A stretch of 64,000 nt of DNA. Source: Cyclaneusma minus (Eukaryota; Ascomycota; Leotiomycetes; Marthamycetales; Marthamycetaceae). The translations under genes and the position numbers were made by a program. The notes under the pieces are model-generated. The model was given only the letters and a program-made list of their open reading frames with translations, was not told the DNA's origin and ran no database searches. Below, one piece after another: positions 20,694 to 31,496 of the stretch (within the stretch, counting starts at the first letter, position 1; the number at the start of each line of letters is the position of its first letter). Location of the stretch: assembly GCA_037179335.1 (NCBI GenBank), contig JAKZHN010000012.1, positions 186,001 through 250,000 of the forward strand, given 5' to 3'.

Positions 20694-23137
20694 TCACACC
20701 GCCTTCTCCTTCCTCTTCCCCACCCACCTAGTCCTCTCCTCAAAATCCCTCAGCTCCTCCCCTCTAAAAATCCCATTCTCAAGTATCCGCTTCTTAAGCC
20801 TCGCCACGCCATCCATCGCCTCCCCGTACGTCTCATTGGCAGTCCATCCGTCTCTACCCACGTAGACTGACTGATTGAGCTCGTTCCACAGCTCAACCAG
20901 CGCCGACTTTCGTTCCCAGTTCTGTTTGAATGTTGCAAGCTCTTCGGATGTGAAGTGTATTGGACAGGGCTTTCGTAGGTGGCTTGGGACGGACTTGCCT
21001 AGTGAGTCCCATTCTCTGCGAGTGAATGGACTGGATTAGCATGGTTCGGCTGGAGTAGAGAGGAGGAGGAGGGTGCGGGCAGGAGGGTGAGAAGAAGTGA
21101 GGAAGGGAACGTGAGGGAGCGAGACAGAGATAGTGGGAAGAAGCGTGAGCGGAAGGGGATCTCGGGAGGGGAGGCGATTTCGGGAGTGGAGGGGAAGGTA
21201 AAAGGGGATTTGGCAAGGAAGGGAGGGGGAGAGAAGGTGAAAGGGCATTTGGAGTAATCCAAGTGATTGGGAATATTGTCACCAACTGAGCCTAGGCCGT
21301 ATCCAGACTTTTTTCATAGCACTGTATTTATTGAAGGAGATGGAGAGAGAGAGGGTGGTAGGAAAGGCGGAGAGAGAAGGGGAAGGGGAAGCGGCAGGCG
21401 GGGAGAACTGACTCGGCGATTTGAATGAGAGCCTTTTGGAGGAAGAGAATAGAGTGATCGGATGTGCCGCCGGCTCTGTTTATGGCCCCACGTCGCAGGT
21501 CTCTGTATGGCGAATTTTTGAAACGGACCAAAACTGGATTGATCACCCTGGTCATCTTCCAGTAGACTTTCATGAGGCGTTTCTTCTCAGCACGAATTGC
21601 CTCGAGAGTATTGGCATAGTGGTTGTTGAAGCTTTGGCAGTCGAATGGGAGTCCTTGAATTTCTTTTTCGAAGCAGGTAAGGAAGTGTGGGATTCGGTAT
21701 TCGGTGAAGAAGGGGCCGGTCCAGGCATGATCCCAGTTGACAATACCAGTTATCGTGCCATCGTCGAGTACATAGATATTCGCGGCATCGAGAGTCCGGT
21801 GCCAAAGCGTCGCCCGGACAAGCTCGTCGTCTTCGGGAAGCAGATATGGAACGACTTCCAGGAACTTCTCGTGGAGAGAAATATGGGTTGCGGCGGCTTC
21901 CTCAGGCTTGAATGCAAATGCGAAGAGATCGTTGGCGGATGAGCGAGAATTTGGGAAGCGTCTCCAGTAAGCAATATGCTGCTTGGCTATGCCTGCTAAA
22001 TAATCGTAGGGTGAGTTCCCTATATAAGCAGTCAGTCTATCAGTAGCACGGTGTATCTGACCACATCATAATAAGACACATAGGGGGTCCACGTACAGGG
22101 ACCTCGGTCGATGCTCATAGACACACGTTCCTGATGCCAGAAACGTTCATTTGTAACTGGGCCAACCACAAAGCGGGCTTTTTTCTCATTGATACGAGTT
22201 TGCCTCCTTTGTTGCTCAAGTTCATTGAGTCCAGGAATATCAAAATGCGCAATGTCGAAGTGCTCGCAACCCGGCACTCCGCGACCAGCGGGATGAATAT
22301 TACCATACCTGGACTAGCGTTAGTGTGTCGAACATGACAGTATTAGAGAACACATACTTGCTGAAGCCGATGGACAACAGTCGTTGTTCGATGCTGACTA
22401 AACCGTGGACGACGTTGAATTTAGACTCACTGGACAGAGTATGCCACGCTGCTGCGAGTGGCTTCCCTGGTGGTTGTGGTGATGCACGATACCGGGCTCC
22501 TATGCGACCCACCGGGCTCGTTTCAGAAATAATCGGACAACATCGATCCGGGATCACGAGCAAGTCGGCCTGCCAAAGAAGTTAGTATGGCGGTTCCTGC
22601 CTCGCTTCCGAAGCCGAGAAGACGGCTCCGAATGATAGAACTTACAAGCTTGGTTGTTGAGAGCTCGGAAGATATGTGGTGAGCGAGACGGTTCATGTAT
22701 GTGTGTTCTGGAATGTGGTTACTATCCAAGTAATACAGACGCGCCAGTGCAGTGCGATCATTATCCATCTCCAGTTGGAATAATTTGCTGTCCGTTCCCT
22801 CTGATATTTTGGTCATAGAGATACAGGAAGGTTCCTCTTTGTCGCCTCTGTTGCGTAACATCGGCGCTATAAGACGAATCAGTTCAGGCACATTGAAAGG
22901 AACATAGCGCCTTTGCAGCTGCCTCTCCTCATCCCACAGCCACCGCCCGCTCGTATAGCGGTAAAAGTGCTCATACTTTAGATCTTGGCCATGATCCGTA
23001 GACACAGCTCTCAAGCTCACTCGAGTCGGTTGCGTGGGGAGAAAACGCGAGCGTGGCAGCGTCAGAGCAGAACCAGACTTCAGCAAAGGCCTAGCAGCGA
23101 CGCCATGGCCATGCGCATGCGACCGAAGCATGGTCAT
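20694..23137 (-). CDS. AIM9-like aminoglycoside-phosphotransferase-family protein
   Basis: Five exons: 23137..22646, 22569..22358, 22308..22097, 22019..21413 and 21015..20694, total 614 residues; all junctions are GT-AG (one GTCAGT donor) and keep frame. The N-terminus is basic and Ser/Arg/Leu-rich, a possible mitochondrial presequence. Recognisable blocks are FYRYTSGRWLWDEE, the nucleotide-loop region ISEGTDSKLFQLEMDN, IDRGPWNSPYDY across a splice, and GIVNWDHAWTGPFF, which corresponds to the metal-binding IDW region of APH-type kinases. In yeast, loss of Aim9 affects mitochondrial inheritance; the substrate is unknown. Where many phosphotransferases have a catalytic HxD this protein reads LWHRTLDAANIYV, so catalysis is plausible but altered. 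Intron 4 (21412..21016, 397 bp) is unusually long and almost pure pyrimidine on the coding strand. Confidence 0.78.
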
Positions 23138-23527
23138 CGCGCCAAGGGAGAATCGCAAGGTGGCGGAGCATTCATCGAGTCGCGGGTGAGCGCGTATGTG
23201 AAGTTCGTGGTTGAAAAGTGAAGATGGACGTTGAAACAAGGCTCCGGCAATTTTCGCGGTGCGCAGACCCCTGTCACACAAACTATCTCGAAATGGCCAG
23301 CCCCACAAAAACACCACATACAAACTCTTCGCAAACGACGGTCACAAACATAGATCTCCAGGAACGCTGGGTATAAGGAGGACTGAAGACCGAGAGACAA
23401 GAGGGAGAGCTCTCTGGAGTCTCTATCACGCAAGATATAGATCTAGTCGACCAATATCTGACCATAAGGCCCCTGTCCTGCATCTTCCTCAACAAGCTCA
23501 AGACGAAAAGTCGCGAAGCTGAGAATA

Positions 23528-23873
23528 GAGGAATTGCGCAAAGTTTGCTCAACCTGGCACCTGCCTGGCAGGTCAAAACTATGTCTAACAGAAAAAGGCT
23601 CGCGTCTGGGCATTAGCGCTTTACTGAAAACAGTTTAATCTCTTGGCAAAATCTGCCAAACGTTGGCAGGAATTTGCGAAGCGATGGCAGGTTTTGCCAC
23701 GAAATAAAATCCACTTTTACCCACTCACTTATAGCCCTACTATCTTAAATTCTTGCAATATTAATAGCGGTTCGGGACCAGCCAGAGCTGGTGGGCCAAC
23801 TAAAGCAGAGAGCGGGACTTCAACGTGCCACTGCCAGGCAGGTTTGAGGCCAGCAAAATCTGCGCAATTCCTC
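23528..23873. mobile_element. Small inverted-repeat element (MITE) with TA target duplication
   Basis: Begins GAGGAATTGCGCA (23528-23540) and ends TGCGCAATTCCTC (23861-23873), an exact 13-bp inverted repeat that continues imperfectly for about 40 bp, including CCTGCCTGGCAG on both sides. A TA dinucleotide flanks each end (23526-23527 and 23874-23875), as expected for Tc1/mariner-type insertion. The 346-bp body has no coding frame and is rich in TGGCAG motifs. It is therefore non-autonomous. Confidence 0.75.
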
Positions 23874-24111
23874 TAATAATGTCAATTTTCTATTCCATTC
23901 AATGATTCGTCAGCTCAAAGCTGTGATCTAGATAGACGTGCAGAATCGGAATCGCTGCTTAAAAAAAGTCGCGAGCGTGCCAACATCTGAGGTAAAAATC
24001 GCTGAAGGCGAAAACTATATCACATTCTCGCATTATCACTTTTCATTCAATGGTCCAAGCTTTCTGGGATGGAATCCGAAATCCTTAGCGCAGATTCGAG
24101 TCCCGCTCGCG

Positions 24112-24181
24112 TCGCCTGGTCTGCATCGCCTGGTCTGCGTCGCCTGGTCTGCGTCGCCTGGCCTGCCGCGCCTGGCCTCGA
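24112..24181. repeat. 14-bp minisatellite, five copies
   Basis: Five tandem copies of a 14-bp unit close to TCGCCTGGTCTGCG; the last two copies carry CC instead of TC. It lies upstream of the first CaaX gene. Confidence 0.85.
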
Positions 24182-24547
24182 GCGTTGAGGCGATTCGGCG
24201 CTAAGGAAAACCTCGAACAAAGGACCACTGCGCTTTCTATTGCTAGGCGATGGAGCTAGTGACGATGGGTCGCGGGCGGACGAGGAGGACAGAATCTGAA
24301 CATGAAACAGAGCGCTTGATCTCGCACCACTCTCTTTCCTTTTTTCCTCGCACACATCAAGTCTTCCATTCTGATAAGCTCGACACACCCCAGACTTGTT
24401 ATCACCTCCCTCTGACAAGACGAGAACAACGTCAAAATTTCTTTCCAAAGAGTCAACTTCGACGAGCGGCCTCAGCCCTCGACTGGCATCCCTCGTTCCG
24501 ACGTTTGGTTCTCCGCCTACGCCCTCCAGACCAACAGCCGCACCCAG

Positions 24548-25474
24548 ATGCGCAGAGCTCTGCGTTCCTTCGACAATGCTCTCGCCAACAACCTCCTTCT
24601 CGCTATCCAGCAGCGAAACCCGACTGGCGCCCAGAACCCCGCCGCCTCCCAGCTCTTGAGTCTGTTCGGAGCTCCAAAGCCCAAGGCCACTCCAAGCCTC
24701 TTGGCTCTGTTCAAAGCTGGACAGCTCAAGCCCTCGGTAGTTCAAGGCTTATCCACCGACAAGGCCCATACTATGTCCGACCCTGACAACGACGTCAAGC
24801 TTGTCATGCGTATCTCCGTTCCGCCCCCATCCGTTGCTCAAGGCGCATGCATCGATCTGTCAGATACTTCCGACCTCGACGACGACGTCAAGCTTGCCAT
24901 GCCCATCCCCGGTCCGCCTCTCATTATCGACCTCGGCTACGACAACCAGCTGGCCCACGACCAGCCAAAGCTCGTCGATGGTGCCATCCCCTCTTATGTC
25001 CAGCATTTCCTCCCAGCGGCCATCGAGCCCATCAAGCCCACCGTCGATCTCCGGGACGCCTATCTCAAGGCTCTCGATACCATGAAGCTTTACAAGCGAT
25101 CCCGCCGCGTCAACTGGATTGAAATGAAGCCCGAGGTCCGAGTGTTCTGTGATATTGTCACTCGTCGCGAAGTGGATCTGATGTGGTGCGCGCCCGAAGC
25201 TGCCGTCTGCCCAGCCTTGATCAGCGACGCTGAATTGTACCGCGTCGCGAAGGTCTACCAGGCCAACCACTTGCGTCAGCTCGCTACCAACGCGAAATGG
25301 TGGATCGGTCGTCCGGTTGTTGTTGTCCGAAAGTCGGTTGAGATGGAGATGGAGCGTATGCAAGAGCTCTACCACCAGAACCACTTGGCCGATCTGGCAG
25401 CTAACTCCACTCCCCGAGCCGTAACTGTTGATGGTCCCATTCCCGAGGTCCCCAAAAGTTGCGACATGATGTAA
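24548..25474 (+). CDS. Uncharacterised protein with C-terminal CaaX box (paralogue 1)
   Basis: From the ATG at 24548 the frame gives 308 residues. Protein-like sequence in the same frame continues upstream to a TGA at about 24413 (RSDVWFSAYALQTNSRTQ), so the true start may lie in an upstream exon that I could not place. Residues about 90-130 are acidic; the C-terminal third has several Trp and a helix of Glu/Met/Arg. The last residues are VPKSCDMM: a Cys four from the end with Met in the final position fits a farnesylation CaaX box, which would anchor the protein to a membrane. No catalytic motif is recognised. A paralogue with the same tail lies 0.9 kb downstream, and the 3' flanks of the two genes are alignable. 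Confidence 0.65.
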   Translation: MRRALRSFDNALANNLLLAIQQRNPTGAQNPAASQLLSLFGAPKPKATPSLLALFKAGQLKPSVVQGLSTDKAHTMSDPDNDVKLVMRISVPPPSVAQGACIDLSDTSDLDDDVKLAMPIPGPPLIIDLGYDNQLAHDQPKLVDGAIPSYVQHFLPAAIEPIKPTVDLRDAYLKALDTMKLYKRSRRVNWIEMKPEVRVFCDIVTRREVDLMWCAPEAAVCPALISDAELYRVAKVYQANHLRQLATNAKWWIGRPVVVVRKSVEMEMERMQELYHQNHLADLAANSTPRAVTVDGPIPEVPKSCDMM

Positions 25475-26330
25475 ATCCGGTGGCCCGATGGCTGTGCTAG
25501 ACTCACTTGGTATGTACCTCAAAACTTCCCAGCCTGGATTCACTTGGTGCATGAAGCTAATGAGTCTGCGCAGATGTTTTCTGAAGATGCTTTCGCGTTC
25601 ATGATTTCCCATGATACCCTTGCATTCGCGCCGAAGTTTGCAATGATATGAAGTCCGAAATTTTGAAGTTGGTAATCTCAATGGGTCGTTCACATGCATC
25701 GAGGTTGGGTTTCTAGCGGAGTTAGTTCTGGTACATGTGTCTGGCAGTTGAGATCATTCGTCCGTTCGGGTCTCAAGCTGGGAAGGTCTGATGCATACGT
25801 CTGGGAGTTGGGATCATGTTCATTTTCGTGGGGTTTCGGGGCTTATCTCTTTTGAAGTCATTATCGTGTCCGAGACCTAGCAGCACACTGTTTCTAGGCT
25901 TCGTACTCAATGATGACACATTTTTCACACCATACTTGCTCTAGACGTGACCATGTGCAATGTGAAGCTAGGTGATAACGAACTGGACCTCTCCGCATCT
26001 TCCGGGACAGTCGTCTCATCTACATGGCTATTCCCACTGCCCCTTCTGAATCCACTCTGCTCTGTTTAGCTATCCCTGATAGACTTGCTCTCCCAGTCCC
26101 ACAGACTGCCAAACTCCAGCCCAGTCCCGCTTTGAGCTTCGGACCGAACTGACATTCCCAGAGGCAGCGCAGAATCTTCAACACTCATTTTCCTTCTTTC
26201 ATCAGTTATCAAACATTCGTAATCCGAGACATCTCGAACTTTGGTATACGTGATCTCATCTTCAGAACTCGTTCTTCCCGATCTTGTTCTTCAATCGATA
26301 CGTCTGCGCAGTTCCCTTTGACTTGAGAAG
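25475..26330. other. 3' flank of paralogue 1 and promoter of paralogue 2
   Basis: No gene. Blocks here recur after the second paralogue: GAAGCTAATGAGTCTGCGCAG (about 25553) versus GAAGCTAATTCGTCTGCGCAG (about 27156), and a CACACCATACTTGC...AGACGTGACCATGTG stretch (about 25925-25960) versus about 27435-27475. This shows that the duplication included the 3' flank. Confidence 0.6.
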
Positions 26331-27086
26331 ATGTCCTTCCAACAGCACGCTACTTCCAAGCGCGTCACTAAGACCCCAGTAAGCAAGTTCACCTCAAAGT
26401 ATGCTGCGTCAGGCGCCATAGACTCACGGTACGCTGCTCCGGGCCGCGCCGCCCCGAGACCTCTCTTTCTGAGCATCAACTCCGTAATCGGGTGCAAGCG
26501 CGCCGAGCCTGTCAGCTCAAACACCACCGACTCCTCCAACCTCCCGCGCATCTTCCAAAGCAGCAGCAGCGTCTCTCCAACAAACCAAGCGACTTTCATC
26601 GATCCCCACCACGCGCAGTCAGCCAGCACCGAGCCATCCTTTCCCCTCACGCCCTACCAGGACCCCGACGACTTGATCGCCCTGAAGCTCGAAGATCTCA
26701 TCATGCTGTCTTCCAGTGAGCCTACACTCATCGACATGCCAATCCCTCCCTACACAAGCCTTCAACATCCGATGCATCCCATGACTCCAGACGAGATGAA
26801 GCAGCGCCAAATCGACGCGCGCGACCGGATTGCAGCGAATCTCCCTCTCCCCGTCGCCGCTCCCAACAAGCCCTTCTTCAAGCAGGCCAAGTTCCAGCTA
26901 GATTCTGAACTGCTGGGTTTCAAGGATCACATCACGGCGATCATGAGCGCTGTCAAGAATGGCGCGCACCTCAAGAAACCCATCAAGATCTACGCCAGCG
27001 AGGACTACGGCAAGATCTGTGTCAATGCCAGCAACGGCCAACCTGGTCCCAATATCAAGGTCCCGAAGACTTGCACCATGATGTGA
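26331..27086 (+). CDS. Uncharacterised protein with C-terminal CaaX box (paralogue 2)
   Basis: Single exon, 251 residues, starting MSFQQHATSKRVTK. The N-terminal half is Ser/Thr/Pro-rich and probably disordered. The middle contains DDLIALKLEDLIMLSSSEPT and a proline stretch; the C-terminal third is more ordered (AKFQLDSELLGFKDHITAIM). It ends VPKTCTMM, the same VPK-[ST]-C-x-M-M pattern as the upstream gene and a good candidate for farnesylation. The two proteins share the tail and little else, so either the tail is under selection or the duplication is ancient. Function unknown. Confidence 0.7.
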   Translation: MSFQQHATSKRVTKTPVSKFTSKYAASGAIDSRYAAPGRAAPRPLFLSINSVIGCKRAEPVSSNTTDSSNLPRIFQSSSSVSPTNQATFIDPHHAQSASTEPSFPLTPYQDPDDLIALKLEDLIMLSSSEPTLIDMPIPPYTSLQHPMHPMTPDEMKQRQIDARDRIAANLPLPVAAPNKPFFKQAKFQLDSELLGFKDHITAIMSAVKNGAHLKKPIKIYASEDYGKICVNASNGQPGPNIKVPKTCTMM

Positions 27087-28049
27087 ACCTGGTGGCTCCA
27101 CTTGATTTGGTACCTTGTATGTTCACTTCCCGGTATGAAGTCACTTGATGAACGTGAAGCTAATTCGTCTGCGCAGATACTCTGTTTTGATGGTACGATT
27201 CGTCCATGGCATCTGATGAAAGCGCTTGGTTTCTTGTTCTGCGATGGGACGTAGGGGTTACAAAGTTCGGGAATCTGGTGCTGGGCTGTTCGGTCGAATA
27301 CATGCGCATGGAATTCATGATCATTTCTCGTTCACGCGGGGGTTTGTGTTTCACTTCTTTCAAGAGTCTCTCTTGTGTACGACCTGGGCAGTCCGCTGTA
27401 CCTAGGGTCCGTACACACAACAATGACACATTGTTGACACCATACTCACTCCAGACGTGACCATGTGTGCAATGTGAAGATAGATGATGATTGAGTGCGC
27501 CCACTAAAGCACATACTCTGTTCCAGCCAGGTGCCCTTGACGAGCCGGTTGGCCTTCCACTGTCCTCCGAGACCTGACTACTGCTTCTTCACGTCCTGTA
27601 CCAGTCCATTCACATGCTTTCCTTGGTCTCCGTGCCTGCCTGCGCACATGGCGCCAAGTCCGGGCTCTGAATGTCATGCAAACCGTCGAGATCCCCGCGC
27701 CTCACTCGAACTCAAGCCTTCCACCATCAGTCAAGTCACGGCTTTCAGAAGGCAGTGATCAAATTCTGAAATAGTACCGCCGAGTCCGTAGATCATGCAA
27801 AGCCAACTGTTACCCTCCAGTCTACGTTGATTCTGAGCGGTAGACGGAGCAATTTGGAGCATCATGAGAACGAGGTAAGGAGTGGATTGTGAAGAGCGCT
27901 GAGCGACCGTTGGCATGATCCAAATGCATCTGTCCAAGTCAAGCCCGCTATTGGATTGCAGGTTCTGACATGCTAGAAGTACAGTAGACTGACAAAAGTC
28001 TGCAACTCCTTCCTGAATCTCAAAATATCCATAATCCTCGACAATATTC

Positions 28050-28130
28050 ATACCATAATCTTTGGGAATATCCTGAATCACTGGGGATACTTCTGATCAC
28101 TGGGCATATTCCTAGTTACTGAAGGGTGTT
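28050..28130. repeat. Short 19-bp-period minisatellite
   Basis: Three to four diverged copies of about 19 bp, typified by GGGGATACTTCTGATCACT. The core resembles the repeats at 33003, 48618 and 59645. Confidence 0.55.
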
Positions 28131-28192
28131 CGGACTTCTGTCGCATAACTGTAGCAGAGGCTGGTACATAAACTCAAATTTGAGTTGGTCTG

Positions 28193-28286
28193 GCATCCCG
28201 GTTGTAGTAGTGCAACGGTACAATGTCTGCTTTGCAATTAGCTGCTGCAGGTAACAGAGTACCCGAATTCGACTCCCGGTGTATGC
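28193..28286 (+). pseudogene. tRNA-like relic with an intron-sized insert
   Basis: Cloverleaf parts are visible: acceptor GCATCCC against TGTATGC (5 of 7 pairs), D arm TTGT/ACAA around a 14-nt loop, anticodon stem TCTGC/GCAGG with loop TTTGCAA (anticodon TGC, alanine, if read this way) plus a 9-nt insert after the loop, and a B-box-like GAATTCGACTCCCGG. The T stem CCGAA/CCCGG pairs at only 3 of 5 positions; G-to-A changes would explain the loss. The variable region is too long for alanine tRNA. Probably inactive. Confidence 0.3.
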
Positions 28287-28865
28287 GGATTTTCCGTAGG
28301 TGTCTGTCAACCGTGATTACAAAATGCAGAAAAGTAACTTCCTGATCAGTTGTTCTCTATTAACCCCCCCCCCCCTTAGGGGGCGTATAGTTCTTGCTTC
28401 CCATGGCAATTTTTTGAATGTGTTTTTTTGGTGGTTGTTAGGGGGGGTTTGGTCAGGATCTGGAAGATACGGCCTTCCTAGCCCAGGGGAAAGGGAGACT
28501 CGGATTCCACCTCACTATTAACTTTGGGCGTAGTTTGAGCATGGAAGTCAGGTCATCACAAGGGCAAGCAATGCACAGTGAGCAGTGAGAAATAAATATC
28601 GAGTTGTTTTGTAATTCAGCGCATCCAAAGAAAACTTCGCCGTATATATCCAACTGGTGAGATCGATCATATCTCTGTATCCAAATATCAAACACCCGTG
28701 CAAACTCCACCAAAAAAAATCTCCAAACTCCACTCGTTCGTTTTCCATCTCATAGCATCGCAGATTCGCATGCTTCCTTCACGTTGAATTGCATGCCGCT
28801 CAACATTATACCGCATGCTGAGATGCGTGTTCGGCATGCTCGCTCCACATGCTCGCTCCTCATGC

Positions 28866-31496
28866 TCATATCACCACTCCCCAACTCCCATAAAACCTCC
28901 TCTGCCTTTTCGACGCCCTCAAGAGACCTCCCACACGAGGCTGTACATTTCTCCTGTCCACTTCCCGACGCTCTTCTCTATCCACGGGTGGTTGACTATT
29001 TTCTTCATCAACATCACCCTCTTCTAGCTCTTCTCTTTCCTCGAGTTGACTATTTTCTTCATCAACTTCACCTTCTCCCATGTCATCCTCATATACTTCG
29101 ATGGACTGCATGACCGTATCCTCATCCCCTTCACCTTCTTCTCGCTCATCCTCATATACTTCGATCGACGGCAGAACCGTATCCGTCACCGCATCAGAAG
29201 CCGGAGCAGGACTCCGCAAACTCTGGCGATACATAGGTGGTGGGCTCTGGGGGCCTGACCATGAGGGCGAAGAGCGGGACACAAAGGGATTATCGGCAGC
29301 AAAGATAGGAGGAATGGCGGGGCCAGAGCGGTTCGTGCGCGCTGGACTTGAGCGATGGAGGGATAGCCTTCGGGATACTGGAAGAGGCATTGGAATGGGA
29401 CTGCCGAGTCTGAACGACTGGGGTCGACCAGCAGGACCAGGATTATAGAAGCTCTTCGGACTCGCAGTCTCCGATCCCAATGATGAAGATCGAGACGGAG
29501 GAGATGGCGAGGTGGGAACAGCGGCGGCGGGGCGACGTCTACGAGACGGACGGGCCTCAGAAGGACGGCCAATGGGACACGGCGTATTTTCACGCCTTCG
29601 GTCAGACCCTGGTGACCCCGAATCTGAGATTTCAGGAGTGTCAGGTCCGTATGACGATGATCGAACCCGAGGAGGTGAAGTGATGTATCTATTCCGTCTG
29701 TCAGGTCTTCTTGGTGGTGACCGAGCTGCCAGATAGAAAAGCTCGGGGAAACCCTCCGGGCTGATACGGTTGCGTGATCTTGATCGCGGCGGAGAGGAGC
29801 TGATATTGATGGGAGGAGAAGGGGTCGGGGTGTTGGAAAGGTTGTAGCCCTCGTATAAATCCGATCTCACGGGTGGAGCATCAGCGGCCACATCACCGGC
29901 GACATCACCGGCGTCACCTGGATCAACTGCACTCGTATGGACACCATCGTTGGCGGCTGGTGACCTTGAGGCTGTAGACGGGTGAATTGTTGACGAAGAC
30001 CGACCGGCAGTAGGACCCGTGCCACTGTGCTGGCCCAGCTGCAACTGGGCCACGTCATGCGTGGCCTCTGACAAGCGGGCATTCATATATTCAATCATCT
30101 CATCCACATATTCAATCTGAATCTCGTCATTGTGGTCAACGTAAAGCGCGTTACTCTCTGGTGACCATGGTGGATCGAAGTCGTCCGAATCTTCTGACGA
30201 GTCTATCGACGGTGCTGAAGGCCGATCATTGTTTTCATCGTTACCGCATCCCCCGTTAGATGGACTCTTTGGGGTGCTGGCGCTGGCGGCGCTGTCATGG
30301 TCCCCATGGGAGGACTCAGACTGAGGCTCCGAATCCCAGCTGGATTCTTCTGATTCCAAGCTGCTTTGGGGGCTGGCGGCCGGGGCCCGGGATGGAGTGG
30401 GGTTGTACATGTATCCCAGACCGCTGTTGAAGACGGGGGAGGACGAGGTGGGGCTGTATACCGGGCCATTGGTACTGTGGTTTTGGAATGGTGTGTTCGT
30501 CAACGACGGCAAGGAAGCTTGTGGCGGCGACTCGTGATTGAGCGTGTTGGGTGACGAGGTGCCTGTTTCTTGGGAGACACGGTCTGGCGTATTGTAAGGG
30601 CGAAGAATACCAGCAGGGATGGGAAGTGTTGGACGAGATTGTCGTGCGGCAGGAACCGCTGAGGTTGCTGCTTGCTGGTGCACAGGAGCTGTGTGGTACA
30701 CAGAGGGGGGATAGACAGCGGACGTAGGGACGTGGGGTGTAGTAGGTTCCGGAGAGATGAACCGTCGTAAACTGGTAGCGGGAGAGGTGGCTCCTGGTTC
30801 GTATGCTGGGGTAGAGAGTCTTCGTGCTGCCGATGCATTCATGAAAGCCCTTCTAGCATCGGTGGCAGGGAGTTCCGATTCGCCTCTCTCCGCAGGCAGC
30901 TGTTGTGCTTCCATCGCATCGACAACATACCCGAATCCAGCATTGCCCGGAGGTGGTTGCGGCAAAGCATCCCCCAAAGGCAGTCCACCACCATCGTAGT
31001 CAGAGAACTCCTCATCATGCATCTCTTCGAGCTCCGCATCATCCATATCATCATCCTCCTCATTGTGATCCGCAACTCCCTCGTGGATCAGCCCACCATC
31101 ATCTTCGTTGGACTGAATCACATATCCCGGATTGATATCGTCTTCATCCACATCCATCTCATCCTCCTCAGCTCCTTGCATCCCCATCTCATTCCGCGTT
31201 GCAAAGTCAAGACCCCTATCACTAATATCTTGTCCATCGGTGTCAAACGCTGACTCGGGTCTAGGGACAACACGATCAATATCAGACAAGGGAAGACCTC
31301 TGTGCAAACCCCTCGAGCGATAGCGGGGGACGCCACTGGGATAGTTGGACGAGCTGGGGAGGTATGGATGATGTCTGGCAGAGACCAAGACCATGGAGCT
31401 AGGAGAGATACCGTGCTCACGGAGACGTCGGATGTCGGCCTGGGAGAATCGGTGGCGACCAGGATCCTCATTGGAGTTGGACCGTGTAGGAGGCAT
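28866..31496 (-). CDS. Large disordered Ser/Pro/Arg-rich protein of unknown function
   Basis: Single exon, 876 residues from the ATG at 31496 (MPPTRSNSNEDPG); the open frame continues upstream but without an ATG. The protein is low in hydrophobic residues: an acidic segment at about 95-190 (EEDEMDVDEDD, EEDDDMDDAELEEMHDEE), long Ser/Pro-rich stretches with many SP and RS dipeptides, and a C-terminal duplicated acidic motif (PSIEVYEDEREEGEGDED, then QSIEVYEDDMGEGEVDEEN). No folded domain is recognised. Residues about 223-262 (RRLSTPAYEPGATSP...) are nearly identical to a segment of the gene at 45253. The many SP sites suggest phosphorylation and the acidic blocks suggest a nuclear or scaffold role, but both are guesses. 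Confidence 0.65.
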   Translation of the reverse strand: MPPTRSNSNEDPGRHRFSQADIRRLREHGISPSSMVLVSARHHPYLPSSSNYPSGVPRYRSRGLHRGLPLSDIDRVVPRPESAFDTDGQDISDRGLDFATRNEMGMQGAEEDEMDVDEDDINPGYVIQSNEDDGGLIHEGVADHNEEDDDMDDAELEEMHDEEFSDYDGGGLPLGDALPQPPPGNAGFGYVVDAMEAQQLPAERGESELPATDARRAFMNASAARRLSTPAYEPGATSPATSLRRFISPEPTTPHVPTSAVYPPSVYHTAPVHQQAATSAVPAARQSRPTLPIPAGILRPYNTPDRVSQETGTSSPNTLNHESPPQASLPSLTNTPFQNHSTNGPVYSPTSSSPVFNSGLGYMYNPTPSRAPAASPQSSLESEESSWDSEPQSESSHGDHDSAASASTPKSPSNGGCGNDENNDRPSAPSIDSSEDSDDFDPPWSPESNALYVDHNDEIQIEYVDEMIEYMNARLSEATHDVAQLQLGQHSGTGPTAGRSSSTIHPSTASRSPAANDGVHTSAVDPGDAGDVAGDVAADAPPVRSDLYEGYNLSNTPTPSPPINISSSPPRSRSRNRISPEGFPELFYLAARSPPRRPDRRNRYITSPPRVRSSSYGPDTPEISDSGSPGSDRRRENTPCPIGRPSEARPSRRRRPAAAVPTSPSPPSRSSSLGSETASPKSFYNPGPAGRPQSFRLGSPIPMPLPVSRRLSLHRSSPARTNRSGPAIPPIFAADNPFVSRSSPSWSGPQSPPPMYRQSLRSPAPASDAVTDTVLPSIEVYEDEREEGEGDEDTVMQSIEVYEDDMGEGEVDEENSQLEEREELEEGDVDEENSQPPVDREERREVDRRNVQPRVGGLLRASKRQRRFYGSWGVVI

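Larger units (their letters stand above)
27087..28865. other. Intergenic region with repeats, a tRNA-like relic and homopolymers
   Basis: Contains the duplicated 3' flank of paralogue 2 up to about 27490, a short 19-bp-period repeat (about 28050-28130), a tRNA-like sequence (28193-28286), a run of about 13 C near 28365-28378 followed by TTAGGGGGCG, and a T/G-rich stretch to 28455. A 116-codon minus-strand frame at 27731-28081 overlaps the repeat and is not credible as a gene. Confidence 0.4.

Noticed and set aside
28360..28460. C-run followed by TTAGGGGG as interstitial telomere repeat
   Set aside because: Homopolymer with a single TTAGG-like string, not a repeated telomere unit.
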